From the NCBI GenBank assembly GCA_900551965.1, contig URYF01000011.1, forward strand, positions 1-28,185: a stretch of 28,185 bases of DNA, given 5' to 3'. A program made the position numbers and the translations under genes. The stretch is from an uncultured bacterium. GTDB taxonomy: Bacteria > Cyanobacteriota > Vampirovibrionia > Gastranaerophilales > Gastranaerophilaceae. The notes beneath the pieces were generated by a model, which was given only the letters and a program-made list of their open reading frames with translations, had not been told where the DNA came from and made no database searches. This document shows, in pieces, positions 1 to 7,701 of the stretch; positions within the stretch are counted from its first letter, which is position 1; every line of letters begins with the position of its first letter.

Positions 1-122
1 CATCCTAAATGATAGACAAAAAGATTTGTTGTATAAAGCAAAATATAAAATATAAATTGTAATACAATATATAAGTAAAAGAAAAAAATTTTAGGTGTTT
101 TTTTTATTTGCTCAAAAATCAT
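1..122 (-). CDS. Partial membrane protein, N-terminus only (runs off left edge)
   Basis: Reading the minus strand from an ATG at 122-120 gives 40 open codons to the edge of the window with no stop. The peptide begins MIFEQIKKTPK and continues as a strongly hydrophobic, aromatic-rich stretch from about residue 12 to 39, so it looks like the first transmembrane segment of an integral membrane protein. An AGAGGTG Shine-Dalgarno (129-135 on the minus strand) lies at suitable distance before the ATG, and an extended -10 box lies just upstream. Family and function cannot be recognised from this fragment. AT-rich sequence can stay open by chance, but start, ribosome binding site and promoter agree. 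Confidence 0.55.
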   Translation of the reverse strand, partial: MIFEQIKKTPKIFFFYLYIVLQFIFYILLYTTNLFVYHLG

Positions 123-140
123 ATCAATCACCTCTTATTT

Positions 141-149
141 ATTATAACA
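141..149 (-). promoter_or_regulatory. Extended -10 promoter for the leftmost minus-strand gene
   Basis: On the minus strand the bases read TGT followed by TATAAT (146-141), a perfect extended -10. The -35 region is poor. The start of transcription would fall near 134, giving a very short leader that still holds most of the AGAGGTG site. Confidence 0.45.
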
Positions 150-176
150 CAAAATATCATAATAAGAAAAAAATAT

Positions 177-205
177 TTGCATTTTTTACCATCTTATGGT
201 ATAAT
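177..205 (+). promoter_or_regulatory. Sigma-A-type promoter of the GDPD-hisS run
   Basis: TTGCAT at 177-182, a 17-base spacer and TATAAT at 200-205, with TGG immediately before the -10 (extended -10). Transcription would start near 212, about 25 bases ahead of the glycerophosphodiesterase ATG. Confidence 0.7.
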
Positions 206-236
206 TAATTTCTAAGGTTGAAAGGATAGGATAATA

Positions 237-926
237 ATGAAAATGATTGCTCATCGTGGCTATTCTAAATATGAATTAGAAAATACGAAAGAAGCTTTTT
301 TAGCTGCTGCAAATAGAAGTTATTTTGGTATTGAAACAGATATTACTTTATTAAAGGATCGATCAATGGTTTTATTTCATGATGATGATTTAAAAAGATT
401 AGCAAATAGTGATAATCTTATACGCAATATGAATTTTAAAGAGGCAATGAGGGTTGAATTGATTGCTAAAGGAACTTATCATACATATAATTATCATATC
501 GCAACGCCACTAGAATACTTACGAATATGCAAACATTATAATAAATATCCAGTTATTGAATTGAAATGGGGATTTGACAATGAAGCAGTTGACAAGTTGA
601 TGGAATTGCTATTAGAAGAAGATATGTTTGACAAAAGTATGATTATTTGTTATACAATGAGTACAATTCTTTACTTAAAAGAAAAATATCCAGAATATCA
701 TACTCAGTTTTTATTAGGTTTTTTATATAGTGAAAAAATAATTGAACAATGTTTAAAAGAAAATTTAAATATTGATTTAAGATATGATTTGATTACAAAG
801 GAATTAGTAGATAGATTTCATGCAAAAGGTTTAGAAGTCAATGCTTGGACTGTTGATACTGAAGAAATCTTTGATAAAATGGTCGAATATGGGGTAGATT
901 ATATAACAACTAATATTTTAGAATAA
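237..926 (+). CDS. Glycerophosphodiester phosphodiesterase (GDPD family)
   Basis: The protein has 229 residues, slightly short for a cytoplasmic UgpQ/GlpQ-type enzyme. It shows the family pattern: His6-Arg7 in MIAHRGYS, an ENT.EAF helix, the acidic pair Glu33 and Asp35 in GIETDI, and His48 in VLFHDDDL, with a further Glu in the PVIELKWG strand. These form the metal and catalytic site that hydrolyses glycerophosphodiesters to sn-glycerol 3-phosphate plus an alcohol. There is no signal peptide, so it should act in the cytosol. An AAAGGATAGG ribosome site precedes the ATG. It is the first gene of a probable run with hisS, 39 bases downstream. Confidence 0.88.
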   Translation: MKMIAHRGYSKYELENTKEAFLAAANRSYFGIETDITLLKDRSMVLFHDDDLKRLANSDNLIRNMNFKEAMRVELIAKGTYHTYNYHIATPLEYLRICKHYNKYPVIELKWGFDNEAVDKLMELLLEEDMFDKSMIICYTMSTILYLKEKYPEYHTQFLLGFLYSEKIIEQCLKENLNIDLRYDLITKELVDRFHAKGLEVNAWTVDTEEIFDKMVEYGVDYITTNILE

Positions 927-965
927 ATGAAATAAGATAAATACATATCATAAGGAGGTTATAAA

Positions 966-2213
966 ATGGGTTTTGTTAAAATTCCAGTCAAAGGGATGAA
1001 CGATTTTTTACCAAATGAAATGCTATTAAGAGAATATGTGATAAAAGAAATTAAGGATACGTATACCAAATTTGGATTTCATATTATTGAAACACCTTGT
1101 TTAGAACATATTGAAAATTTGTGCTCTAAACAGGGGGGAGAAAATGAAAAACTAATTTTTAAAGTTTTAAAAAGAGGAGATAAACTAGATTATAGTAATG
1201 CAAAAGATGAAAATGATTTAGTTGATATGGGATTGAGGTATGATTTAACGGTTCCTTTATCTAGATATTATGCCAATAATATGGCAAAACTTCCCTCACC
1301 ATTTAAGGCTTTACAGATTGGTAATGTATGGCGAGCCGAAAGACCCCAAAAGGGAAGGTTTCGTCAATTTATTCAATGTGATATTGATATCTTAGGTGAA
1401 AAAACAAATATTGCGGAAATAGAATTGGTTTTAGCAACCACAACTTTACTTACTAAGATTGGTTTTCGTCATTTTAAAGTGCGTATGAATGATCGAAGAA
1501 TTTTAAAGATGATGGCAGATTATTGTCAGTTTCCTAGTGAAGATAGCGATAAAATTTTTATTATTTTAGATAAGATTGATAAAATTGGTAAAGATGGTGT
1601 TTTAGAAGAATTGATTAATGCGGGTTATAATAAAAATGCTGTTTATACCTATATGGAATTGTTTGATGAAAAACTATTAGGATCTAGTACAAAAAATTAT
1701 TTTTCTAAAATAGGAATAAATTGTGTTGATGAGAATGTTATCAATAATTTAGATCAAATCATCGATACCGTACAAAGTGCTTCTAATCATAACTTTGAAA
1801 TTTTATTTGATCCTACTCTTGTTAGGGGGATGTCATATTATACAGGCCCAATTTTTGAAATAGAAATGATGGAATTTTCAAGTAGTGTAGCAGGTGGTGG
1901 TAGATACGATAGTATGATTGAAAAATATGCTGGTATAAGTGTTCCTGCTTGTGGATTTTCCATTGGTTTTGAACGAATCATTACAATTTTAAAAGAAAAA
2001 AACCCTACTTTTTTGTCTAATGCCAAGAAAAAGGTCGCTTTTGTGATTGATAAAAATATTTCAAAAGAGGAACTTACAAAAGTTTTTCAAGAAGCCTCAA
2101 TGTTAAGAGAAGAACAAAATACAATAACCTTAGTTGTTTATAAAAGTAAGAATTTTAAATTTCAAAAAGATAAATTAATAGAAGATGGATTTGAGGAAAT
2201 CATATTTAAATAA
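966..2213 (+). CDS. hisS: Histidine--tRNA ligase
   Basis: A class II aminoacyl-tRNA synthetase of 415 residues that charges tRNA-His. Visible landmarks are the N-terminal KGMNDFLP, motif 2 from Arg123 (RAERPQKGRFRQF), the histidine-binding HisA loop LVRGMSYYT (285-293), the GGGRYD block (310-315) and motif 3 GFSIGFER (330-337). HisA usually reads RGLDYYT; here Asp is Ser290, a variant seen in part of the family. The C-terminal anticodon-binding domain is present but short and ends at IIFK. A near-perfect AAGGAGG (952-958) precedes the ATG. The 3' end lies one base before the most likely start of the next gene. HisZ is unlikely because the full catalytic motifs and C-terminal domain are present. 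Confidence 0.95.
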   Translation: MGFVKIPVKGMNDFLPNEMLLREYVIKEIKDTYTKFGFHIIETPCLEHIENLCSKQGGENEKLIFKVLKRGDKLDYSNAKDENDLVDMGLRYDLTVPLSRYYANNMAKLPSPFKALQIGNVWRAERPQKGRFRQFIQCDIDILGEKTNIAEIELVLATTTLLTKIGFRHFKVRMNDRRILKMMADYCQFPSEDSDKIFIILDKIDKIGKDGVLEELINAGYNKNAVYTYMELFDEKLLGSSTKNYFSKIGINCVDENVINNLDQIIDTVQSASNHNFEILFDPTLVRGMSYYTGPIFEIEMMEFSSSVAGGGRYDSMIEKYAGISVPACGFSIGFERIITILKEKNPTFLSNAKKKVAFVIDKNISKEELTKVFQEASMLREEQNTITLVVYKSKNFKFQKDKLIEDGFEEIIFK

Positions 2214-2214
2214 C

Positions 2215-3309
2215 ATGAAAAAACGGATAATGATTTCGTGCTTTGGTATTTTAGGTGTATTTGTTCTGCTTGTATTATCGTATGTAATATATATATCTTG
2301 TCAATATTATCGAATTGAAGACAATAAAATATATACAGATGAAATCTATAATAATACACAAGAAACATTAGTGGTAGGTAAGGAATATGCCATTACTACT
2401 TATAACATTGGCTTTGGAGCGTATAATCATGATTTTTCCTTTTTTATGGATCAAGGTAAAATGTTAAGCGGTGAGAAAGTGAAAGGAAAACTATCTAAGG
2501 CTACATCAAAAGAGATTGTATTGACTAATACAAGAGGTGCTATTGAAGAAATTACCGCTTTCAATCCTGATTTTGCTTTTTTTCAAGAAGTTGACACTAA
2601 TTCTACAAGAAGCTTTCAAGTAAATCAATTTAAAATGCTTCAGGAATCATTAGCTAAAATGGCTAGTGTACATGTATCTAATTTTCATTCTGCTTATTTA
2701 TTTTATCCTATTTTAGACCCACATGGAGTAGTAAATAGTGGTATTGCAACTTTTTCAAAATATAAAATTGATAAAGTCATTCGAAAGTCTTTAGAGATAA
2801 CTGATGCTTTTCCTAGTAAGTTCTTCGATTTAGATCGTTGCTTTAGTGCAAGTTATTTGAAGACTAATCATGATAACTATTTAGTAATTGTGAATGTTCA
2901 TTTATCAGCATATGATAAAGGTGGTGTTTATCGAAAAAAACAATTACAACAACTGAATTCTTTTTTAGAAGTTGAATATCAAAAAGGTAATTATGTTGTT
3001 TGTGGTGGAGATTTTAATCATGATATTGCTAATAGTATGTATGTATTTGAAACTAAACAAGAAAAACCAGAATGGGTGTATGCGTTAAATAATGATGATT
3101 TGAATGAAAATTTTAGTTTTGCAACAAACAATAATATTCCTACATGTAGAAGTACTGATATGCCTTATGAAAAGAATGTTAACTATACTGTTGTGTTAGA
3201 TGGGTTTATTGTTTCTAAAAATGTTGATGTGATTATGGTTGAGAATGTAGATACAAATTTTGAGTATAGCGATCATAATCCTGTATATATGAAATTTGTT
3301 TTAAAATAG
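2215..3309 (+). CDS. Membrane-anchored endonuclease/exonuclease/phosphatase (EEP) family protein
   Basis: With the ATG at 2215 the protein has 364 residues; an upstream in-frame ATG at 2185 overlaps hisS and lacks a good ribosome site. Residues ~5-27 form a hydrophobic signal anchor, so the catalytic domain is probably outside the membrane. EEP landmarks follow in order: TTYNIGFGAY (metal-binding Asn), PDFAFFQEVD (metal-binding Glu), VIVNVHLS, CGGDFNHD and the C-terminal SDHNPVY pair. This fold covers DNase I-like nucleases, sphingomyelinases and inositol phosphatases, so the substrate is open. It follows hisS by one base and is probably co-transcribed with it. A surface phospho- or phosphosphingolipid esterase would fit the GDPD three genes upstream, but that is inference. 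Confidence 0.82.
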   Translation: MKKRIMISCFGILGVFVLLVLSYVIYISCQYYRIEDNKIYTDEIYNNTQETLVVGKEYAITTYNIGFGAYNHDFSFFMDQGKMLSGEKVKGKLSKATSKEIVLTNTRGAIEEITAFNPDFAFFQEVDTNSTRSFQVNQFKMLQESLAKMASVHVSNFHSAYLFYPILDPHGVVNSGIATFSKYKIDKVIRKSLEITDAFPSKFFDLDRCFSASYLKTNHDNYLVIVNVHLSAYDKGGVYRKKQLQQLNSFLEVEYQKGNYVVCGGDFNHDIANSMYVFETKQEKPEWVYALNNDDLNENFSFATNNNIPTCRSTDMPYEKNVNYTVVLDGFIVSKNVDVIMVENVDTNFEYSDHNPVYMKFVLK

Positions 3310-3376
3310 TTTTTATAATTAAAGGTATTAAATTTTTAAAAATAACAAATAATATAAATAATTTAAGGAGGTTAAT

Positions 3377-4120
3377 ATGAAAAAAATTAGAAATTTATTA
3401 TTCGTTGTTTGTTTACTTATCAGCCTTGGAGTTTTTACTAGTTGCAAGAAAAAGGTTGAAACTAGTGGAACTGGCTATGGAATTGTTCACAAAGATTATG
3501 TAGGAGTTGCTAGCATAAAAGTAAAGGATGAGAAGGTGACTAGTTTATCTTTTGAAGAAGTATATCTTCCTGAAAACTGGGCACAAGTTAGCGATAGTAT
3601 TGATGAAAATCTATATTTTAAAGCTACGGGTTCTCATGGTGAACTAACATTGGCAAAATATTTAGTAATTGGTGATAAAAATTTTACAGGTAGCGTTGAT
3701 AGTGATAATGCACCCGTATATAGTGCAGAAGGCATTACCAATTTAAAAACTTGGATCAATACCAGTGAAGACAATGCAAAATGGTATGCAACGAATGTTT
3801 TAGATGGAAAGGCAAAAGTAAGTGATGCCCAATTTAAAGATGTAACATTTGATTATTATGGCAAAACAACTGGTTTTACAAAATCTGCTACTAATTATTG
3901 GCCAGCAGGTAGTGTTGGACTTGGTTGGAAAAAGAATATGGAAGAACTTGCCAATACACTAGTTGGTAGCAAAATGAATTTTGATGAAACTAAAATAGTA
4001 TTAGATGAAAATAGTAAGACTTGGAAATTTGATCAAATTCAATCTAAAGCAACATTAGTTGATGCTAAAGATTATTATCAAGTTGCTAAAAGAGCATATA
4101 ATGCAGCTACCAAAAAATAG
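3377..4120 (+). CDS. Predicted surface lipoprotein of unknown function
   Basis: The 247-residue product starts with a basic MKKIRN, a hydrophobic core and a lipobox ending FTS-Cys23 followed by three lysines, so it should be lipidated at Cys23 and face the outside of the cell. The mature part is soluble, lysine-rich and mixed alpha/beta. It opens with GTGYGIVHKDYVGVASIKV, vaguely like FMN-binding domains of some Gram-positive lipoproteins, but I see no flavinylation motif. The AAGGAGG at 3365-3371 sets the start. It lies 67 bases after the EEP gene and is followed by a clear terminator. I do not recognise the family. Confidence 0.75.
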   Translation: MKKIRNLLFVVCLLISLGVFTSCKKKVETSGTGYGIVHKDYVGVASIKVKDEKVTSLSFEEVYLPENWAQVSDSIDENLYFKATGSHGELTLAKYLVIGDKNFTGSVDSDNAPVYSAEGITNLKTWINTSEDNAKWYATNVLDGKAKVSDAQFKDVTFDYYGKTTGFTKSATNYWPAGSVGLGWKKNMEELANTLVGSKMNFDETKIVLDENSKTWKFDQIQSKATLVDAKDYYQVAKRAYNAATKK

Positions 4121-4125
4121 TTTTT

Positions 4126-4149
4126 AATGCCTAGAAATAGGCATTTTTA
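4126..4149 (+). terminator. Rho-independent terminator after the lipoprotein gene
   Basis: TGCCTA (4128-4133), a GAAA tetraloop and TAGGCA (4138-4143) form a perfect stem, extended by two A-T pairs and followed by a T run. It ends the GDPD-hisS-EEP-lipoprotein run. Confidence 0.85.
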
Positions 4150-4211
4150 AAAAAATAAAAATATTTTGAATTTAATACTAAAAATTAACAAAATTCGACT
4201 TAACAATTATG

Positions 4212-4271
4212 TATAATATAAATGCTTCTGATATTTGCTTGGGGGGGAAAATATTTGAAGCTCTTTTTTTT
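4212..4271 (+). ncRNA. Candidate very short RNA or attenuator: -10 box followed directly by hairpin and T-tract
   Basis: TATAAT at 4212-4217 would start transcription near 4224. Exactly there begins an arm (4224-4236) that pairs with 4249-4261, with one mismatch and one wobble, enclosing a loop that contains seven consecutive G (4241-4247). Eight T follow at 4264-4271. Promoter, hairpin and T-tract would give an RNA of about 48 nucleotides. The -35 region is poor. The downstream gene has its own promoter at 4305-4332, so this need not be a riboswitch for it. No known RNA family is recognised. Confidence 0.35.
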
Positions 4272-4304
4272 ATAAAAAATAAAACCTTTTCTCTTATATA
4301 AATG

Positions 4305-4332
4305 TTGCATTATTTTATAAAAGTGATATAAT
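4305..4332 (+). promoter_or_regulatory. Promoter of the PII-like/antiporter operon
   Basis: TTGCAT (4305-4310), a 16-base spacer and TATAAT (4327-4332), with TGA just before the -10. The start of transcription would be near 4339, about 20 bases ahead of the ATG, which has an AGAAGGA ribosome site. Confidence 0.75.
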
Positions 4333-4358
4333 AGTATCGATGAGAAAGAAGGAATAAA

Positions 4359-4691
4359 ATGAAATTATTTGTAACAGTATTAGTTGATGGTGAATATATG
4401 CCTAAAATATTAAAAAAATTGTCTGATAATCATTTTCATGGCAGTGTTATGCCGACTCTTAGTATTAAAAAGGCGCTTTTAACCAATAACATAGAACCTG
4501 TACCAATGTTTGGTGGTATTAGTAAAGTTATTGAATACGATCATTCACCAAGACCTATGGTATTTGTTGTTGTAAAACATGATGATGAAGTAAAAAAATT
4601 AGCTAGTCTTATAAATGAAGCCACTGGCGGTATCAAAGATAAGGGCTTTATGTATTCACTACCTATAGATTTTTTAGAAGGTATTGAATAA
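4359..4691 (+). CDS. PII-like signalling protein paired with an antiporter
   Basis: A 110-residue protein with the size and beta-alpha-beta layout of PII/PII-like ferredoxin-fold proteins: MKLFVTVLVDGEYMPKILKKL as beta1-alpha1, a long loop (about residues 30-55, rich in Pro/Gly, T-loop position), a VFVVVKHDDEVKKLASLI second beta-alpha unit, and a GFMYSLPIDFLEGI terminal strand. PII-like trimers bind small effectors and control transporters encoded beside them. The next gene, one base downstream, is a cation/proton antiporter, so control of that antiporter is the likely role. The classic uridylylated Tyr of GlnB is not evident. The family assignment rests on pattern only. Confidence 0.55.
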   Translation: MKLFVTVLVDGEYMPKILKKLSDNHFHGSVMPTLSIKKALLTNNIEPVPMFGGISKVIEYDHSPRPMVFVVVKHDDEVKKLASLINEATGGIKDKGFMYSLPIDFLEGIE

Positions 4692-4692
4692 T

Positions 4693-5958
4693 ATGACCAT
4701 TATTTTAAGTATTGCAATTGCCCTTGTGGCAGGATTGATTTCTACTAGAATTGTTAAATTATTACATTTACCTAATGTTACGGGTTATCTTGTAATAGGA
4801 TTAATCATTGGACCATACTGTTTGAAATTGTTAAATGAAGATACTGTTAAGAATTTATCAATCATAGTAACGATTGCTTTAGGCTTTATTGCTTTTTCAA
4901 TTGGTGGTGAATTTAAAATATCAAGTTTAAAAAAACTTGGTAAAAGTATTTTTACAATTACTTTTGCTCAAAGTTTTATGGCATTAATTTTAGTTGATAT
5001 TTCGATTGTTTTAGTTTTTATTTGTTTGCGCAATTATAATCAAGGCAATCTTGCCTTAGCTCTTGTGTTAGGCGCAATTGCTACTGCTACGGCTCCTGCT
5101 GCAACCTTAATGGTTGTAAGACAATATAAAGCAAAAGGAATTGTAACAGATACCTTACTTCCTGTGGTTGCTTTAGACGATGCGTTTGGTCTTATGTTTT
5201 TTTCTGTTTCTTTTGCGATTGCTAAAGTATTTGCAACTGGTGATAAAATTACAGTTATGAATATTTTAGTATATCCACTTGCTGAAATAGTTTGTTCTCT
5301 TTTAATTGGTTTTGCAATTGGTAGTCTTTTAGCATTATCAATGAAATGGTTTAAATCGAGAGCCAATAGGTTAATTTTAATGATTACTGCGGTTTTACTA
5401 GGTGTAGGATTATGCGAATTATTTGAAAATTTTCCATTTAGTTTATCATCATTATTAGTTTGTATGATGATTGGCGCTGCTTTTTGTAATTTGAATCAAA
5501 GTGCCTTAGGAATAATGGATGGATGTGAAAAATGGACACCACCGCTATTTATGTTATTTTTTATTTTGTCAAGTGCAGAATTAGATATAACCTTACTTGC
5601 TTCAATTGGTATTGTTGGAATTGTATATTTAATTTCAAGAAGTATAGGTAAGTATTTTGGTTCTTATTTGGGTGCTAAAATTGTTCATGCTGATAATAAT
5701 GTAAAAAAATATTTGGGTTTTGCGCTGTTGCCACAAGCTGGTGTGGCTATTGGCATGGCTCAAATGGTTTCAAGCAAATTTTCAGTTATTAACCCCAATA
5801 TTGCTAAGCAAGTTGTGACTATTGTTCTTTGTGCAACTTTGATATATGAATTGTTTGGACCTGTTTTAACTAAAGTAGCTTTAACAAAAGCAGGAGAAAT
5901 TCAAGTAGAACCAAAAAAGTTAAAATCAAAAAAAGAAGATATAATAATTACAAATTAA
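4693..5958 (+). CDS. CPA2-family cation/proton antiporter (NapA/Kef type)
   Basis: The protein has 421 residues with about twelve hydrophobic segments. The core reads TATAPAATLMVV and, about 20 residues on, VALDDAFGLM, whose Asp162-Asp163 pair is the hallmark of electrogenic Na+/H+ exchangers of the NapA/NhaA group. There is no C-terminal TrkA-N/RCK domain, unlike many Kef proteins; regulation may instead come from the PII-like protein encoded one base upstream. The ATG at 4693 is chosen because AGAAGG (4676-4681) lies 11 bases before it; the in-frame TTG at 4684 is too close to that site. The tail is short, basic and cytoplasmic. The transported ion (Na+ or K+) is not decidable from sequence. 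Confidence 0.88.
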   Translation: MTIILSIAIALVAGLISTRIVKLLHLPNVTGYLVIGLIIGPYCLKLLNEDTVKNLSIIVTIALGFIAFSIGGEFKISSLKKLGKSIFTITFAQSFMALILVDISIVLVFICLRNYNQGNLALALVLGAIATATAPAATLMVVRQYKAKGIVTDTLLPVVALDDAFGLMFFSVSFAIAKVFATGDKITVMNILVYPLAEIVCSLLIGFAIGSLLALSMKWFKSRANRLILMITAVLLGVGLCELFENFPFSLSSLLVCMMIGAAFCNLNQSALGIMDGCEKWTPPLFMLFFILSSAELDITLLASIGIVGIVYLISRSIGKYFGSYLGAKIVHADNNVKKYLGFALLPQAGVAIGMAQMVSSKFSVINPNIAKQVVTIVLCATLIYELFGPVLTKVALTKAGEIQVEPKKLKSKKEDIIITN

Positions 5959-5965
5959 TAAAAAC

Positions 5966-5998
5966 TGTCAGATGACAAGATGTCATTTGACAATTTTT
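5966..5998 (+). terminator. Rho-independent terminator after the antiporter gene
   Basis: Twelve-base arms 5966-5977 and 5981-5992 (one G-T wobble) around an AGA loop, followed by a T run. Confidence 0.85.
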
Positions 5999-6028
5999 AT
6001 TAAAATTATAGAAAAAAGAATGATAATA

Positions 6029-6037
6029 TGATACAAT
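6029..6037 (+). promoter_or_regulatory. Extended -10 promoter of the zinc-ribbon membrane protein gene
   Basis: TGA followed by TACAAT (6032-6037). The -35 is weak. It argues against the in-frame ATG at 6028, which lies in the promoter, and for the ATG at 6073. Confidence 0.45.
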
Positions 6038-6072
6038 ATACGAAAATTATGATAAAGGAGAAAAACATAAGT

Positions 6073-6939
6073 ATGAAAGAAAAGCAAGTATTAGAGTTAG
6101 CCAATATTTTAGGATATCATATAGAGAAAAAAACAATTTATGGTGTAAATAATGGATATCATTTCTCTTTAAATCTGTTATCGAATAAAAAGATACCTAC
6201 TTATCAAGTATCTATATTAGTTAATAAAGTTATGACTTTAGATAATATCAAAACTATAAGAAAAGAATTACAATCCGTTGTTAGTATGAATGAAGAACAT
6301 AATGCTTTTCTTTTACAAGCACTCATTAATTTTCCTAAAGAAAATGAGAATAAAAAAGACTTTTTTATAGAATTTATGAATACTCTTACGAAAGCATTAC
6401 AAAAAGAGAATATTGATGATTATAATAGGTGTCTATTTTGTAATGATGATAAAGAAAAGGAAGAAAAGGAATGGGTTGTAATAAGAAAACTATATGTGTT
6501 ATCTCACCAATCTTGTGCAGAAGAAGAGTTGAAAACAACAAAAGAGAAATCCAATAGATTGAAAATGAGTCTATTAGGAGGAATAATAGGGGCATTTATT
6601 GGGTTTATTCCAGCTTTTCTTGCTTTAATATTTGCGGATTATTTTATCGGTGTGTTATATGCACTATCTCCTATTTGTGCTTATCTTGGTTATACACTTG
6701 GTAAGGCTCCTTTAAAATGGTATACTACTTTATGCGTTGCTATATCATCATTTTTGGCAACAATTGTAGCTACGATATGTTTTTTGGCCATTTTAGCCAA
6801 TACCAATGGCGAAAGTTTAATAGGTTATATCCGTAATCCTAATAATCAATGTTATACTATCGTATTACAAAGTATATTATTTGATATAATCGGAATTTTT
6901 ATATCTTGGGGGTTTATTACAAGAACAAAGAATCATTAA
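6073..6939 (+). CDS. Unknown membrane protein with a CxxC...HxxC zinc-ribbon-like site
   Basis: The chosen ATG at 6073 has AAGGAG (6055-6060) upstream and gives 288 residues. The first ~165 residues are hydrophilic and helical. They contain Cys120-x2-Cys123, then 21 residues later His145-x2-Cys148, spaced like a tetrahedral zinc site. From about residue 165 to 280 there are four hydrophobic segments with GxxxG-like patterns (GGIIGAFIGF), ending with a short basic tail. The layout is a soluble N-terminal domain plus a four-helix membrane bundle. I do not recognise a characterised family. It stands alone between two terminators. Confidence 0.75.
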   Translation: MKEKQVLELANILGYHIEKKTIYGVNNGYHFSLNLLSNKKIPTYQVSILVNKVMTLDNIKTIRKELQSVVSMNEEHNAFLLQALINFPKENENKKDFFIEFMNTLTKALQKENIDDYNRCLFCNDDKEKEEKEWVVIRKLYVLSHQSCAEEELKTTKEKSNRLKMSLLGGIIGAFIGFIPAFLALIFADYFIGVLYALSPICAYLGYTLGKAPLKWYTTLCVAISSFLATIVATICFLAILANTNGESLIGYIRNPNNQCYTIVLQSILFDIIGIFISWGFITRTKNH

Positions 6940-6942
6940 ATT

Positions 6943-6989
6943 AAAATAGTACAAACTATTTGCCTAAAGCATTTAGTTTGTACTATTTT
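6943..6989. terminator. Bidirectional terminator between convergent genes
   Basis: Perfect 16-base arms (6943-6958 and 6974-6989) with AAAA at the left and TTTT at the right base, so it can end transcripts from both the membrane-protein gene and the SGNH hydrolase gene. The loop holds a small TGC/GCA sub-hairpin. Confidence 0.9.
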
Positions 6990-7607
6990 TTAATCTTCAA
7001 TAATAATATTTCGTAACCAACGTCTAGCAATAAATTTATGACCTTCTTCAGTAGGATGAACACCATCAATTGAATAAAATGTAGGTTGATGTTTAATGCA
7101 GGCACTAGCAAAAGAACCATCTAATGCAATATATTCTTGCGCATATTCTCTTGCTAAACGTCTAATAATATCAACCTTTTGCCATAATTCTTCACGCATT
7201 TTAGTGAGTTCTGGTGTAATATCAATAATGAATGGTTCAATAATAATAATAGGAACGTTAAAATCAGTTTTAATTTTTTCAAGAAGAGATCTAAAATTAT
7301 TTTCAAATTCTTCATTGGTAGTTTCAATTCCTTTAGAATAGTGATGCCAAACATCATTCATACCAATATATATAGTGACAACATCGGGTTTGATTGCTAG
7401 GACACTTTCTTCATATTGTTCTAACAAATTAATCGTTCTATTTTCATCAACACCACGATTCACAACCTTTATACGATAATTTTTAATTGCATCATTGATT
7501 CTTTCAACATAACCATGTCCTAAATCATTCGGATTATTTAAATCTCGATCTGCTCCTGTAATGCAATCTCCAAGAAATAAAATAGTACTCTTTTTCTTAA
7601 TTTCCAT
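6990..7607 (-). CDS. SGNH/GDSL-family hydrolase with Cys in place of the catalytic Ser
   Basis: The protein has 205 residues and no signal peptide. SGNH blocks are clear: block I LFLGDCITGADRD, block II Gly in VNRGVDENRT, block III YIGMNDVW, and block V DGVHPTEEGH with the Asp-x2-His pair. Block I normally reads GDSI; here the nucleophile codon is TGC, giving Cys. The other three positions are intact, so a Cys-His-Asp enzyme or a thiol acyl-carrier is possible, as is loss of activity. The family contains esterases and carbohydrate or phospholipid acyl hydrolases; the substrate is unknown. It has its own promoter and a GAGGT ribosome site. Convergent with the upstream membrane-protein gene. 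Confidence 0.85.
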   Translation of the reverse strand: MEIKKKSTILFLGDCITGADRDLNNPNDLGHGYVERINDAIKNYRIKVVNRGVDENRTINLLEQYEESVLAIKPDVVTIYIGMNDVWHHYSKGIETTNEEFENNFRSLLEKIKTDFNVPIIIIEPFIIDITPELTKMREELWQKVDIIRRLAREYAQEYIALDGSFASACIKHQPTFYSIDGVHPTEEGHKFIARRWLRNIIIED

Positions 7608-7635
7608 TTTGCAACCTCACTATTTAATTATATAT

Positions 7636-7664
7636 ATTATATCTAAAAATAAAAGATATTTCAA
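7636..7664 (-). promoter_or_regulatory. Promoter of the SGNH hydrolase gene
   Basis: On the minus strand TTGAAA (7664-7659), 17-base spacer, TATAAT (7641-7636). Close to consensus at both boxes with ideal spacing. Confidence 0.75.
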
Positions 7665-7701
7665 ACAAAACAATCAATAAAGTGAAAACGCATTCAAAAT
7701 A

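Noticed and set aside
4684..4692. TTG start of the antiporter
   Set aside because: It lies only two bases after the AGAAGG site; the ATG at 4693 has proper spacing.
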